Shown: positions 9,000-20,704, numbered from the stretch's first letter. The stretch is 64,000 nucleotides of DNA from an uncultured Bacteroidia bacterium (GCA_938038735.1 CALHSW010000012.1:11233-75232); one strand, 5' to 3'. Translations and numbers: made by a program. Notes: a model not told the origin generated them from the letters alone.

Positions 9000-9007
9000 C
9001 AAAGTTA
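9000..9007 (-). promoter_or_regulatory. -7 element (TAACTTTG) for ricT run
   Basis: Exact TAnnTTTG on the minus strand, 27 nt upstream of the ricT ATG at 8973. An ATTG that could serve as -33 box lies 17 nt further upstream. Confidence 0.6.
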
Positions 9008-9176
9008 CGATTTTTTATCGCTTACAATATGATATGTAGCGACTTTGTAATATGTTCTGCCCCTACACTTGGGCTATCTAGGTGGTATCTCCTTTAGAAA
9101 AGTACGTTGTGGATAGGATGATAACTTCCGCACTCTTGGTACGCACCACCCACCCATGCAACTGATACCCCATACA

Positions 9177-9221
9177 AAACATGCGCTACAGCCTCGGACA
9201 CACCGAAAGACCGTAGCGCAT
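9177..9221 (-). terminator. Terminator hairpin after gyrB
   Basis: Perfect 9-bp stem ATGCGCTAC/GTAGCGCAT (9181-9189 with 9213-9221) and an inner TCGG/CCGA helix. On the minus strand it is followed by GTTTTG. It lies 51 nt past the gyrB stop codon. Confidence 0.6.
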
Positions 9222-9271
9222 AATGCCCACGCACAATTTAGTTAGGATCGCCCCGCTTAGCTAGTTTACGC

Positions 9272-11398
<2,127 letters not shown>

Positions 11399-12373
11399 TC
11401 ACTTTTCCCCCTCAAAGAGGTTTGCGTAGTGTCGCCGTATCTCCCCAACAATCGCCCCGATAATCTCCTCACGTGCCGCATCCCCATCAATCCATTGCAA
11501 CGGCACTCCCCGTTTCTCCATCCCACGTAGGTAGGTCATCTGTCGCTTCGCGAACTGGTGTATGGCCGTCTCTAGGCCGCAGCGCATCTGGGCGAGCGTC
11601 AGCTCCCCTAGTAGGTAGCGTGAAGCGTAGCGGTACTCTAGCCCATAGTATTGTAGCGTTTCGTGCGGCACGCCGTGCGCCACGAGATTCTGCACCTCCT
11701 CCACGAGGCCTTCTGATAGCCGTGCGTCAAGCCGTGCCGAGATACGCGCTCGGCGATTCTCCCTTGAGGGGGCTATAGCAAAAGTGAGCCCTATAGGAAT
11801 GCGCGGAGCGCAGACAGAATGGGCGGAATTCTCCTCCCTGCCATGGGCGATTTCTATGGCACGAATGAGCCTTTGGCGCGAAGAGGTGTCGGTGGTGTTG
11901 TGTAATGGCTGTAGTGCCGCCAACTTTTCCGTAAGCTCCTCGGTGGAGAGAGGTGCTAGCGATTTCCTCAGGGCGGGGTTTTCTGGCACTTCTGGCACGT
12001 TATAGTTGCGCAGCACCGCCTCAGCGTATAGCCCTGTACCACCGCATAGTATCGGCCAGTAGCCCTTCGCGGACGCCGCTTCGTGCGCCGCGTAGAATGC
12101 CTTTAGGTAGTCGTAGAGAGACCATTTCTCACCCGCAGCGGCTACATCAATTAAATAGTACGGAATACTTTTACCATCGGGGCGGGCGTACTCCGTCAGG
12201 TCCTTCCCAGTACCAATGTCCATCCCCCGGTATAGCTGGCGTGAATCGGCGCTGAGGATCGCCCCATGGATAGCATCAGCCACCTCCACGGCTACAGCCG
12301 TCTTGCCGCACGCCGTAGGTCCTACAATTGAGATGAGCGGCTTTGCCACTACCTTGCTACCGTGCGGTTGCAC
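11399..12373 (-). CDS. miaA: tRNA dimethylallyltransferase
   Basis: Adds dimethylallyl to A37 of tRNAs reading U-initial codons. It has the P-loop GPTACGKTAVA (Cys in place of the more usual Ser), SADSRQLYRGMDIGTGK, the ILCGGTGLY motif and the C-terminal QFAKRQMTYLRGM segment. At 324 aa it is of normal length. Bacteroidales often carry two MiaA paralogues; the extended YYLID..AGEKWSLYDYL insert suggests one particular subtype, but I cannot tell whether another copy exists. It starts 19 nt after marC. Confidence 0.92.
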   Translation of the reverse strand: MQPHGSKVVAKPLISIVGPTACGKTAVAVEVADAIHGAILSADSRQLYRGMDIGTGKDLTEYARPDGKSIPYYLIDVAAAGEKWSLYDYLKAFYAAHEAASAKGYWPILCGGTGLYAEAVLRNYNVPEVPENPALRKSLAPLSTEELTEKLAALQPLHNTTDTSSRQRLIRAIEIAHGREENSAHSVCAPRIPIGLTFAIAPSRENRRARISARLDARLSEGLVEEVQNLVAHGVPHETLQYYGLEYRYASRYLLGELTLAQMRCGLETAIHQFAKRQMTYLRGMEKRGVPLQWIDGDAAREEIIGAIVGEIRRHYANLFEGEK

Positions 12374-12392
12374 CTCTGGCTGCTCCCTACAT

Positions 12393-12986
12393 CTACATTC
12401 CTTCTCGCACCTGCGAAATGATTATGGCTAGATTGGTGGTAAGCATCTTGATACTCACAGCCAGTAGGATAATCCCAAAGAACTTACGCATGGCGTAGAT
12501 ACCCCCGCTGCCCAGCAACTTACCCACGGAGTGCACGTTACGCAGCACAATGTACACCACAACCAAGTTGAGTACCACCGCCGTGAGGATCTCAATGTCG
12601 TTGTACATCGCCTTTAGCGATAGCATTGTGGTGATCGATCCCGGGCCCGCTATCAGCGGAAAAACTAGCGGCACTATCGTCACGGAGTCGGTTGGGGCAT
12701 CGTCTTTAAAAACGCGTATATCAAAAATCATCTCTATGGCTAACGCAATCATTACTAATGCCCCCGCCACTGCAAACGAAGGGAAGTCTACCCCTAGAAA
12801 GTGGAGTATCGCACCTCCGAGGAAGAAAAAGAGTATGTAGAAGCCTAGAGCCGCAAGGGCTGCCACTTCCGATTTGTAGGTTTGCCCACGGTCAAGCATG
12901 GCCATGATGAGAGGCACTGACCCCGTGATATCAATCACGGCGAAGAGGATCATGAAGATGCTTAGAGTGTTTGTTACGAAATCCAT
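12393..12986 (-). CDS. MarC-family integral membrane protein
   Basis: Six predicted membrane segments in 197 aa, with the two MarC repeats visible as FAVIDITGSVPL near the N-terminus and FPLIAGPGSIT in the middle. MarC proteins form a small-membrane-protein family of unproven transport function; the original link to multiple antibiotic resistance was withdrawn. It lies between the M20 amidohydrolase and miaA and is probably cotranscribed with miaA. Confidence 0.88.
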   Translation of the reverse strand: MDFVTNTLSIFMILFAVIDITGSVPLIMAMLDRGQTYKSEVAALAALGFYILFFFLGGAILHFLGVDFPSFAVAGALVMIALAIEMIFDIRVFKDDAPTDSVTIVPLVFPLIAGPGSITTMLSLKAMYNDIEILTAVVLNLVVVYIVLRNVHSVGKLLGSGGIYAMRKFFGIILLAVSIKMLTTNLAIIISQVREGM

Positions 12987-13083
12987 ACTTCAGTCGTTTT
13001 TTTCGTTGTTACGCTTTAAATCTATTGGTGGGTGTGAAATCGTTTCTTTTGTAGGTGGGGTAGCGGAGCGACTGCGCGATGCC

Positions 13084-14277
13084 TCACCCCTTGGCAAGGG
13101 ATCGGTAGTACGCCAGGAGCCACTCCAGTGCTACGCCCATGGCCTCTTCATCGGGGCAGAACGTAGCGGTGTGTAGCTTGCCGCCATCTGTACCCACGCC
13201 GAGCCGCACGTAGAGCGAGGGTATCGCCTGGGCAAAGTAGGCAAAATCATCGGTTGTCATGCGTAGCCCCACCCGCTCAAATCGTACGGAAGGGGTAAGC
13301 TCCTCGCTTACCACCGATGCTCGTTCGTAGAGTTCGGGCGAGTTGATTAGGGTGGGATAGCCCTCTACGATGCGGGTTTCTATGTCCACGTGGAAAGCAT
13401 CACCGATGCCCTGCGCCACAGTCCGAATGTTCTTTTTCACCACGGCGCGCCACGCCTCATTGTGCGCACGGAACGTGCCTTGCAGCGTGGCTACATCGGG
13501 TACCACATTGGTTGCTCCGAGTGCTTCAAAACGACCCACCGACAGTACGGCTGGTATACCGGCAGGCACCGTCCTCGTCATCATGCTCTGCAAGGCAATC
13601 ACTAGATGTGCCCCCGCAAGAAGCGGGTCGTCATGTTCCTGCGGCAGCGCCCCATGACCGCCCTGCCCCCGCACCGTGAAGTGCAGCTCATCGCCCGAGG
13701 CCATGTATTCCCCCGGCTTGCTGGCTAGCGAACCCACCGGCCATGCGGGGTCGCAGTGGAAGGCAAACATTGTAGAGGGTCGCCGCGCCTTGAACACCTC
13801 GCTCTCAAGTATCGCCTGCGCGCCACCAGGCAGAGATTCCTCGCTCGATTCAAAAATGAATAGAACCCCGCTGCTGTTAGTCGTTCCTCGGTCAGCTTTG
13901 GCTAGGTAATACGCGAAGGCACAGGCTATGCCCATGTGCATGTCGTGCCCACAGGCATGCATAATGCCAGCGTGCTCGCTCACTACCTCTTTTTCATTGG
14001 GATTCTCCTGTATGGGCAGCGCGTCAAGCTCGGCGCGAAGCCCAAGGGCAAAATGGGTGAATGTGGGGTCGAATGCCAAAAAGCTAGGGCTACCATCAAG
14101 AACCGCCACGCTATATCCCAACTTGCGAAGCTCTTGCTGAAGGAGTGAAGAAGTCCTTGTCTCACGCCCCGAAAGTTCGGGGTGGCGGTGCACTTCACGC
14201 CGAATACGCTGCCCAAACGCGAACGACTCACGCAGCAACGCACCGGCACGATTTTGGATGCTCTTCACCATTCCCAT
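13084..14277 (-). CDS. M20D-family amidohydrolase/peptidase
   Basis: Metal-dependent hydrolase of the M20D group, which acts on N-acyl amino acids or aminoacyl conjugates (hippurate hydrolase, IAA-amino-acid hydrolase, N-acetyl-diaminopimelate deacetylase). The metal motif HACGHDMHMG is near residue 110, the catalytic acid region is FESSEES, and GQGGHGALPQ lies in the lid/dimerisation domain; the late TTDDFAYF and DGGKLHTA segments complete the active site. No signal peptide, so cytosolic. Substrate not predictable. It lies 29 nt downstream of the DUF4831 lipoprotein gene. Confidence 0.88.
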   Translation of the reverse strand: MGMVKSIQNRAGALLRESFAFGQRIRREVHRHPELSGRETRTSSLLQQELRKLGYSVAVLDGSPSFLAFDPTFTHFALGLRAELDALPIQENPNEKEVVSEHAGIMHACGHDMHMGIACAFAYYLAKADRGTTNSSGVLFIFESSEESLPGGAQAILESEVFKARRPSTMFAFHCDPAWPVGSLASKPGEYMASGDELHFTVRGQGGHGALPQEHDDPLLAGAHLVIALQSMMTRTVPAGIPAVLSVGRFEALGATNVVPDVATLQGTFRAHNEAWRAVVKKNIRTVAQGIGDAFHVDIETRIVEGYPTLINSPELYERASVVSEELTPSVRFERVGLRMTTDDFAYFAQAIPSLYVRLGVGTDGGKLHTATFCPDEEAMGVALEWLLAYYRSLAKG

Positions 14278-14306
14278 AGGGTAATTATGCGTAGCACACG
14301 CCGGCT

Positions 14307-15395
14307 CTACTTAGTCGGCACACTGTAGATCGGGACAATAGGCCCGAGCTGTGAGATTGGCACACGTACACTCAACAGCTGATCCCGCAGTAACGTTATG
14401 GTTACCTCTGCAGTGCGGGCGGGGCGGTAGTAGAGCGCATTAGAGAGCGGCTTACGCACCCGATCGCTCGGAGCGGCCAAAGCTCCCTCGAGCGGGGTTA
14501 CGGTAATCAACATAGGCGTGGCGGCCAGCTCCATGGTGGGGCGTATGCCTGACTGCTTTGAGAAGCGGCAGAGCATACTGCTGTTCTCCCCCGCCGTCGG
14601 GGTGTAGCGCAGCTGCACCCGCTGCTTGCTGTGCTCCCATCGCCCAATGAAGAGCGAGAGATACTGCGCTTCAATCCTATCTAGCTCATCAAGCATATCC
14701 CGCAGCACGCCAGGGGCTGCGGGTAACTCGGCCTCACCGCTTACGAGTTCCACCCGCTTACTTCGTAATGAGAAAATCAAATCCGCCGCCTGCTTCGCCT
14801 TCTCTGCTACCGACTCTTTCACTACCACATTACGCTGCACGGGCACCCGCACGAAGGAGGTGTCCTGCTGCACGGTGGAGTAGAAAATGCTTGATTTGTC
14901 CGCCACGAATTGCGCCGTAGAGAGGTCAGAGAACGCTGGCCAATCGCTTTGCTCCGTGAGTTTCCCCTGCCCTTGCGCGGTTGGGTGCTGCGTGGCGTTG
15001 GCAGGAAACAATAGCCCCATTTGATTAAGAGTTAACCATTTCTCCACGGCTTTCCCTTCGGGCTGTTTTACTGCGAATGCCGACTTATAGTCGGGTTCTT
15101 CAACGGGCATCACCTCGATGCTATCAATGCTCCAGTAATCCCCGGACTGTGGCACCTCGCCAGCGATGCCCAGTAGCGATTCTGCGTAGGCTGCATAAGG
15201 GCCAGGCGTGTAGGTTCCCCTATCCAATGTAAACGTGACATTCAGCACTGTTTGCGGTAGGTAGTACACATCGTATCCATTCCTATACGCATGTCCGCTG
15301 TCCAGCGGCGACACGCGCAGTGTCGGCGCGCAGGCGACAGCCCCCAACACGAATGCTGCGCCTACCAGCACTCCGAAATTTCTCTTTATGCTCAT
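14307..15395 (-). CDS. DUF4831-family lipoprotein
   Basis: The N-terminal signal sequence ends at a lipobox-like AVAC near residue 22, so it is probably membrane-anchored in the periplasm. The body resembles DUF4831: a YYLPQTVLNVTFTL strand, a PGPYAAYAESLLGI segment and a WSIDSIEV strand. Function is unknown; this family is largely restricted to Bacteroidota. It is divergent from clpX and probably shares a transcript with the M20 gene. Confidence 0.75.
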   Translation of the reverse strand: MSIKRNFGVLVGAAFVLGAVACAPTLRVSPLDSGHAYRNGYDVYYLPQTVLNVTFTLDRGTYTPGPYAAYAESLLGIAGEVPQSGDYWSIDSIEVMPVEEPDYKSAFAVKQPEGKAVEKWLTLNQMGLLFPANATQHPTAQGQGKLTEQSDWPAFSDLSTAQFVADKSSIFYSTVQQDTSFVRVPVQRNVVVKESVAEKAKQAADLIFSLRSKRVELVSGEAELPAAPGVLRDMLDELDRIEAQYLSLFIGRWEHSKQRVQLRYTPTAGENSSMLCRFSKQSGIRPTMELAATPMLITVTPLEGALAAPSDRVRKPLSNALYYRPARTAEVTITLLRDQLLSVRVPISQLGPIVPIYSVPTK

Positions 15396-15657
15396 CTATC
15401 CGATTGCTCTAGTTCTCTTCATTAGTGAGGCTCAGGGTTACCCTGCTGCTCCGCACCCACGAAAGTTCGCGAATGTAGTCATTTTATGCAAAATGAGTAT
15501 TCACCCTTACTATGAACCCCAATTGAATTCCGCAACAATAACTATCCACTGGACACTACCAACCCGACAGCATCATGCAGCCCCCGAAAGATATAGCACC
15601 CCGCCACACCGAATACCGCAATATTTCGTACCTTCGCAACCGAAATTAGCAAGACAC

Positions 15658-16965
15658 ATGTCGGAAAAAGAGACAAGAACCCCAAGCTGCGTAGTTTGCG
15701 GTCGGAATGGGAATGAGTGCCAACTCATAATAGGACGCGATGGCTACATTTGCACGCAGTGCGTAGAGGAAATTCATGACTACCTGATGGCTAGAGACCG
15801 GCAGGATCAGCCCGGTTTTTCCAAGAGTCTCTCTACCAACGAACTAATGCCCCCTGTGAAAATCAAGGAGTTTTTGGATCGTTACGTAGTAGGGCAAGAA
15901 CGCGCAAAACGCTACATCAGCGTGGCCGTATACAATCACTACAAGAGGATACTTTCCGAGAAAACGTCTGACGTAGAGGTTGAGAAAAGCAACATTCTAC
16001 TCGTGGGGCCCACGGGCACTGGAAAGACGCTACTGGCCAAAACGATAGCGCGGATGCTCAAAGTGCCTTTCGCCATCGTGGATGCCACCGTTCTGACCGA
16101 GGCGGGCTACGTGGGTGAAGACGTGGAAAGTATACTCACAAGGCTCCTACAGGCCGCCGATTACGATGTGGCATTGACAGAGCACGGCATAATATTCATC
16201 GATGAAATCGATAAAATCGCCCGTAAGGGCGACAATCCCTCAATAACGCGGGACGTGTCGGGGGAGGGCGTACAGCAGGCTCTGCTCAAAATATTAGAAG
16301 GGACCATCGTGAACGTGCCACCGCAGGGCGGAAGGAAGCACCCAGAGCAGAAAATGATACAGGTGAACACGAAGGACATCCTCTTTATCTGCGGCGGTGC
16401 CTTCGATGGCATTGAACGGCACATTGCTAACCGAATGAATACCCAAACGATAGGATTCATGGCGCAGCAAAGCCGTGCCAACGTAGATTTAAACAACCTA
16501 GTTTCCTACATCAGCCCGCAAGATCTACGTACCTACGGCTTAATCCCCGAACTCGTTGGACGTTTACCAGTCATTGCCACTCTAGACCCTCTTGACGCGC
16601 AGATGCTCCTCTCCATTCTCACCACGCCGCAAAACGCCATCCTGCGTCAATACCAACAGCTGTTTGCCTTTGATGGTATCGATTTAAAGGTAGACCATGA
16701 CGTGCTTGAGTACATCGTTGCCCGGGCGCAGGAGGACAAGCTCGGAGCCCGTGGACTTAGGGCTATGTGCGAACAAATCTTCTTCAGAGCAATGTTTGAG
16801 CTTCCCGGCACTGGGGTAACAGAATTTACCGTGACGCTTGACTACGCCAAAGAGTCGCTTTCGGGACACGTTATGTCCGGCTGCGAACCTTCTACTGCTG
16901 AGGAACAAACAAGAAAAGCCCCACGCCCTAGCGTCGCAGTTGCGAGCAAGAGCAGTGGAAAATAG
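15658..16965 (+). CDS. clpX: ATP-dependent Clp protease ATP-binding subunit ClpX
   Basis: AAA+ unfoldase feeding ClpP. Start chosen at ATG 15658 (435 aa): the N-terminal zinc-finger ligands Cys11, Cys14, Cys32 and Cys35 follow at once, while the upstream in-frame extension is not conserved-looking. Walker A GPTGTGKT is at 117-124, with the [10 protein letters not shown] pore loop, Walker [11 protein letters not shown], the ClpP-contacting IGF loop (TIGFMAQ) and sensor-2 GARGLR. clpP is not next to it. A TACCTTCG at 15629-15636, one mismatch from the -7 consensus, may be its promoter. Confidence 0.96.
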   Translation: MSEKETRTPSCVVCGRNGNECQLIIGRDGYICTQCVEEIHDYLMARDRQDQPGFSKSLSTNELMPPVKIKEFLDRYVVGQERAKRYISVAVYNHYKRILSEKTSDVEVEKSNILLVGPTGTGKTLLAKTIARMLKVPFAIVDATVLTEAGYVGEDVESILTRLLQAADYDVALTEHGIIFIDEIDKIARKGDNPSITRDVSGEGVQQALLKILEGTIVNVPPQGGRKHPEQKMIQVNTKDILFICGGAFDGIERHIANRMNTQTIGFMAQQSRANVDLNNLVSYISPQDLRTYGLIPELVGRLPVIATLDPLDAQMLLSILTTPQNAILRQYQQLFAFDGIDLKVDHDVLEYIVARAQEDKLGARGLRAMCEQIFFRAMFELPGTGVTEFTVTLDYAKESLSGHVMSGCEPSTAEEQTRKAPRPSVAVASKSSGK

Positions 16966-16985
16966 CTAACACCAAAGTAGTAAGC

Positions 16986-17028
16986 AAAGACGGCAGCCCT
17001 GCGTTGCGCGGTGGCTGCCGTCTTTTTG
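16986..17028. terminator. Bidirectional terminator between clpX and cls
   Basis: A 13-bp perfect stem (AAAGACGGCAGCC, 16986-16998, with its complement 17013-17025) is followed by a T-run on the plus strand, starting 21 nt after the clpX stop. It also serves the convergent cls gene, whose stop is 17 nt away. Confidence 0.85.
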
Positions 17029-17044
17029 TATCTCCGTATCTCAA

Positions 17045-18547
17045 CTAAAACAACGGGCTGAAGAGCCGAGCCACACCATTCTTGAAACGATCCATGAACC
17101 CTCGGTTGTTCCACTCCTCCCGGGTTACTAGATGGCTCTCCATCACATCACGGCGAAACTGCATTTCAAGATCCCTTGTAACCTCCCTATCGTAAATGAA
17201 AGAGGCAACCTCAAAGTGGTCTTCAAAGCTTCTGATGTCCATATTAGCCGACCCTACGGCAGCCAACTCCCCATCAATCATCATGATTTTTGAATGGTTA
17301 AAGCCAGCCTTGAAGAAGTACACGGAAATCCCAGCATCAAGCAAAGAGCCAACGTAACTTCGAGTAGCCCACAGCACGGTCACCACATCGCTCTTATACG
17401 GAAGTAAAATCTCCACGTCAACCCCGCTAAGCGTAGCGGCTCGGAGCGCGGTTAGTATGCTCTCGTTGGGAATAAAATAGGGCGTCGTGATGTATATGTA
17501 CTTTTTGGCACGTGAAATTGCCAAAAAGAAGGCTTGCATTATCGATTCCCAATCGCTGTCAGGGCCACTCGCGGCAATCTGTACCGGAATGTTGGCATCG
17601 CAGACCTGCACAACGCTAGGCATGAAGTCGTACATATTAAGGTCTTCTCCTTTTGTAACGAACTTCCAATCAGAGAGAAAGACTCCATGCAGCGCCGTAA
17701 CAGCGGGACCAAGCATACGAATCTGCGTATCGCGCCACGCTCCGAGCTTAAGATCACCCTCAATGTACTTATCCGCAATATTCATTCCCCCCATGTGCCC
17801 TATAGTCCCATCGATCACGGTGATTTTCCTGTGGTTACGATAGTTTATACGCGTTGCGAAGAGCGGGAATCTGACCTTTTCAAAGGGGTAGACCTGAACC
17901 CCCGCCGCTTTTAGCCTCCTTTTGTAACGTTTTGGTAGGGCAAAGCTCCCCACATCATCGTAAATGAGACGTACCTCTACCCCATTCTCCGCACACTCTA
18001 TGAGCGCATCGGCAATTTCATTCCCAATTCTATCGCTTTCAATAATATAGTACTCCATATGGATGTACCGCTTGGCATTCCGTATATCCTCCAGCAAGGC
18101 GGGGAAAGCGTCTCTGCCATGATGGTACGTCGTGATGTCGTTCCCCAAAAACACTGGAGATCGGTTGTTATTCACGAGAAGCCGCGCCACGTGGATTTTA
18201 CGGTTCACAAGATACGGTTTCTTACTTCCCGATGTTAACGGAACGGCAAACGGAGCAATACGAGAGTCTACATATGCCAAATTGATTGCCTCTTTTCGAT
18301 CAAGAAGCGGCCGATGCCGAAAATTACGCCCGAAAAAAATGTACAGCACCAGCCCGACCACCGGGAGGAGCACCAGCACCGTAATCCATAGGGTTGCAGA
18401 TGTAGGACTCTTTTTATCAAGTACTACAATCACAACGGTGAATAGAATCGTTAGGAAGTAAACAATACTTACCACCCCACTCCACCCGCTCAGCCAACTG
18501 AAGAAGGAGGCAGTGGAGAGAGAAGCCACCCAATTCTCAACCATCAT
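17045..18547 (-). CDS. cls: Cardiolipin synthase (phospholipase D family)
   Basis: Two N-terminal membrane segments (about 26-44 and 52-72) precede two phospholipase D domains with HKD motifs NHRKITVIDG and NHSKIMMIDG. Each is followed by the expected Gly-(Gly/Ser)-x-Asn (GHMGGMN and AVGSANMD). At 500 aa this is the ClsA-type layout, condensing phosphatidylglycerol to cardiolipin at the cytoplasmic membrane. It lies 4 nt downstream of the thioesterase gene, so the two form one unit. Confidence 0.93.
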   Translation of the reverse strand: MMVENWVASLSTASFFSWLSGWSGVVSIVYFLTILFTVVIVVLDKKSPTSATLWITVLVLLPVVGLVLYIFFGRNFRHRPLLDRKEAINLAYVDSRIAPFAVPLTSGSKKPYLVNRKIHVARLLVNNNRSPVFLGNDITTYHHGRDAFPALLEDIRNAKRYIHMEYYIIESDRIGNEIADALIECAENGVEVRLIYDDVGSFALPKRYKRRLKAAGVQVYPFEKVRFPLFATRINYRNHRKITVIDGTIGHMGGMNIADKYIEGDLKLGAWRDTQIRMLGPAVTALHGVFLSDWKFVTKGEDLNMYDFMPSVVQVCDANIPVQIAASGPDSDWESIMQAFFLAISRAKKYIYITTPYFIPNESILTALRAATLSGVDVEILLPYKSDVVTVLWATRSYVGSLLDAGISVYFFKAGFNHSKIMMIDGELAAVGSANMDIRSFEDHFEVASFIYDREVTRDLEMQFRRDVMESHLVTREEWNNRGFMDRFKNGVARLFSPLF

Positions 18548-18551
18548 AGAG

Positions 18552-19004
18552 TCATTTCAAGGTAGTTTCCAGCAACATCTTTAGCCTTTTCGGTATGCGC
18601 ACAGGCTTCCGGGTAACACTATCCACAAAAGCCATATTGGTCTGGCCATAGACAATAAGCTCCGCACCCTCTCTACGCTCAATACGATACCCAAAAATCA
18701 TTGATGCGCCGCTAAGCTCAACCACCCCAGTGGTGATATCAAGTATGTCATCGTAATGCGCTGGAGTCCGATAATGAAGGTGCATTTCTGCCACGGGCAT
18801 CATAATGCCCTCATCCTCCAGTCGTCCGTAGGCAAAACCAAGGGCTCGCATGCACTCGTTACGCCCCACCTCAAAGTAGAGTCCATAGTTACCATAGTAC
18901 ACGTACCCCATGGCATCGGTCTCTCCATAACGGACACGAATCGTATGAGTATTGACTAACGAGAGCTTCGAAACATCACCATCAAAAAAATCTTTACTTC
19001 TCAT
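18552..19004 (-). CDS. Hotdog-fold acyl-CoA thioesterase (YbgC/4HBT-like)
   Basis: About 150 aa with the 4HBT signature VRYGETDAMGYVYYGNY, where the Asp (TDAMG) is the catalytic residue of the YbgC type, and an AVEMHLHYRTPAHYDD-like strand. I chose ATG 19004 over an upstream GTG/ATG extension to 19058. The longer version would start upstream of, and contain, the -7 element at 19025-19032. YbgC-type enzymes hydrolyse acyl-CoA or acyl-ACP and are often linked to phospholipid metabolism, which fits the neighbouring cardiolipin synthase. Confidence 0.88.
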   Translation of the reverse strand: MRSKDFFDGDVSKLSLVNTHTIRVRYGETDAMGYVYYGNYGLYFEVGRNECMRALGFAYGRLEDEGIMMPVAEMHLHYRTPAHYDDILDITTGVVELSGASMIFGYRIERREGAELIVYGQTNMAFVDSVTRKPVRIPKRLKMLLETTLK

Positions 19005-19024
19005 ACTATGTAGATTAACCACCG

Positions 19025-19032
19025 CAAAGCTA
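19025..19032 (-). promoter_or_regulatory. -7 element (TAGCTTTG) for thioesterase-cls
   Basis: Exact TAnnTTTG, 21 nt upstream of ATG 19004. Confidence 0.55.
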
Positions 19033-19317
19033 GTGAAAATTTTACTGCTAAGCCCCATCTATTCCACTTCCGTGGGGTGAAGAGCACAGAAGGCATTCAA
19101 TTCTCAACCAAAAACCATTCCGCTTCTATTCATCAACCTCACCCTCTAGCACCAAAGCACATTTGATACGTTACTTCACCGGCACACCACCCAACAACAT
19201 AAAGATGTTATACACAATTCACTCTTATTTAATGTGTTACACCTATTAGCACTGCCCCATAATGGATATTTTGAACGAGGTGGGATGGCCATTTTTCAGC
19301 ACAAAAAGCACAATAGT
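19033..19317. other. Intergenic region, no gene seen
   Basis: The divergent spacer between the thioesterase and tRNA-Met genes. It contains a single TTATACACA at 19207-19215, matching the DnaA-box pattern TTATnCACA. One copy could be chance and I see no cluster. Confidence 0.4.
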
Positions 19318-19348
19318 TTTGTAAATCCAGGGAAATACCATACCTTTG
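19318..19348 (+). promoter_or_regulatory. Complete Bacteroidota promoter for tRNA-Met
   Basis: TTTG at 19318-19321, 19 nt spacer, TACCTTTG at 19341-19348; both elements match the Bacteroidota sigma consensus with the expected spacing. The mature tRNA begins 28 nt after the -7 element. Confidence 0.85.
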
Positions 19349-19376
19349 CGTGGCAATTCCGAGAGGAGCAAGCGAT

Positions 19377-19450
19377 GGCGAGGTAGCTCAGCTGGTTAGA
19401 GCGCATGATTCATAATCATGAGGTCGACGGTTCAAGCCCGTCTCTCGCTA
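19377..19450 (+). tRNA. tRNA-Met (CAT anticodon)
   Basis: 74-nt cloverleaf: acceptor GGCGAGG/TCTCGCT with two G-U pairs, D-arm GCTC..GAGC, anticodon stem CATGA/TCATG with loop TTCATAA, T-arm GACGG-TTCAAGC-CCGTC, discriminator A, CCA not encoded. The anticodon stem lacks the three G-C pairs of an initiator, so it is an elongator Met or possibly a lysidine-modified Ile2 tRNA. Confidence 0.95.
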
Positions 19451-19475
19451 CGCATGATGGTGTGTTAGTTGACAG

Positions 19476-19510
19476 AGAGTTCCCTACAGCAATGCTGGAG
19501 GGAACTCTTT
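19476..19510 (+). terminator. Terminator after tRNA-Met
   Basis: Stem AGAGTTCCCT/AGGGAACTCT with inner CAGC/GCTG, followed by TTTG; 26 nt after the tRNA 3' end. Confidence 0.8.
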
Positions 19511-19797
19511 GTATATAGTGATGTGGACTTCCCAATGCACACATACGAAAGACGGTAAATCCCTCTTGGCAACATAATTACAGCTAGTCCTTGCGCCGCA
19601 ACGAACCGCTGCAAAAGTCCTTATCTATCGCTGCGCTCTAGAGAATAAGCACTCGACAATCAAGTCTCGCATCTTGCGAGCGAATGGCTCTATGCAGCGA
19701 TTATAGCACCGACTTCCCCACATTCTCTTCACCATATACAGCCACGCCCTACCCCTTCAAACGGAACCCGCTACAGCATGGGGAAAAGGAAATAAAA
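19511..19797. other. Intergenic region, no gene seen
   Basis: Lies between two terminators of opposite orientation. A short open frame on the plus strand from 19684 runs through the tonB terminator and shows no protein-like features. Confidence 0.45.
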
Positions 19798-19830
19798 CGA
19801 GGGGTGCTGACCCTCCGTCAACACCCCTCG
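19798..19830 (-). terminator. Terminator after tonB-like gene
   Basis: 9-bp stem CGAGGGGTG/CACCCCTCG with an inner TGAC/GTCA helix, followed on the minus strand by TTTTATTT. Confidence 0.8.
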
Positions 19831-19855
19831 CTGCCAATCAATTTCCTACTACAAC

Positions 19856-20617
19856 CTAGTGGAGCACAAAAAGCACAGGCACAACCTGCGACACACGCAC
19901 CGGCCTTTCGTTGTTTTGCCCTGGCGTCCAACGCGGGCTACTTTTCACCACACGTAGTGCCTCCCTATCCAGCAACGGATCAATCCCCTTAACAACCTTC
20001 ACGTTGCTCACCGATCCATTCTTCTCTACCACAAACGATACCCTTACGCGCCCCTGTATACCCATCTCCGCCGCGGTTTGAGGGTACACCGTATTCTCAT
20101 TGATATACTCCTGGAACTTTTTCAGATTTCCACCCTTAAATTTCGGCATCACCTCTGCGCTAGAAACAATCTCATTGTTATCCACCACAGGTGCCTCCAC
20201 CGCAGGCTTAGGCTCCTCCTTCGGCTGCGGCTTTTCCGCAGGCTCTGGAACAGGTTCAGGCGCCGGCGCAGGCTCCTCCTTTGCTGGAGGTTCCGGGGTA
20301 GGCTCAGGTGCAGGCTCTACAGGCTTCTCTGCCACAGCCTTTTCAACAGGCTTAGCCTTTGCTACGGGCTTAGGCTTTGCCGTAGGCTTAGGAGCCGGAG
20401 GCTCTGGCTTTGCCTCCTCTGCCGGCGCTGGCTCCTCAACGGGAGCCTCTTCCACTGGCACCATCTCTTCCTCCACCGGGGCAGGCACCTCCTGCTCTAT
20501 CGCCGGCGGCTCGGTAATCGCAGGCGACTTCCCCTTGAAGTAATCCACTAAGAAGTAGCATCCTAGCACCAATAGCACTAGCACTACAATCACAATAATC
20601 CTTTTCTTTTTCTGCAT
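19856..20617 (-). CDS. TonB-family energy transducer
   Basis: 253 aa: a single N-terminal membrane anchor (about 5-27), a Pro/Glu/Lys-rich periplasm-spanning linker (about 35-145), and a C-terminal TonB domain. That domain shows the YPQTAAEMGIQGRVRVSFVV segment (YP..A...G..G.V.V.F) and a PRWTPGQ motif. It would pass proton-motive force to TonB-dependent outer-membrane transporters; no exbB/exbD is adjacent, so the energising complex lies elsewhere. It is flanked by its own promoter and terminator and is therefore probably monocistronic. Confidence 0.9.
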   Translation of the reverse strand: MQKKKRIIVIVVLVLLVLGCYFLVDYFKGKSPAITEPPAIEQEVPAPVEEEMVPVEEAPVEEPAPAEEAKPEPPAPKPTAKPKPVAKAKPVEKAVAEKPVEPAPEPTPEPPAKEEPAPAPEPVPEPAEKPQPKEEPKPAVEAPVVDNNEIVSSAEVMPKFKGGNLKKFQEYINENTVYPQTAAEMGIQGRVRVSFVVEKNGSVSNVKVVKGIDPLLDREALRVVKSSPRWTPGQNNERPVRVSQVVPVLFVLH

Positions 20618-20696
20618 AACCTCACGTTCTTTTAGAATTCCCCTTTCTCGCCGCCCCTCGGACTACATCCAAACTCTCACCTCCCAAAACCACGCG

Positions 20697-20704
20697 CAAA
20701 TGTA
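20697..20704 (-). promoter_or_regulatory. -7 element (TACATTTG) for tonB-like gene
   Basis: Exact TAnnTTTG, 80 nt upstream of the start codon, giving a leader of about 70 nt. Confidence 0.5.

Noticed and set aside
20078..20551. Plus-strand open frames opposite the TonB linker (157 and 147 aa)
   Set aside because: Leu/Arg- or Gly/Ser-rich repeats are the complement of the Pro/Glu/Lys linker.
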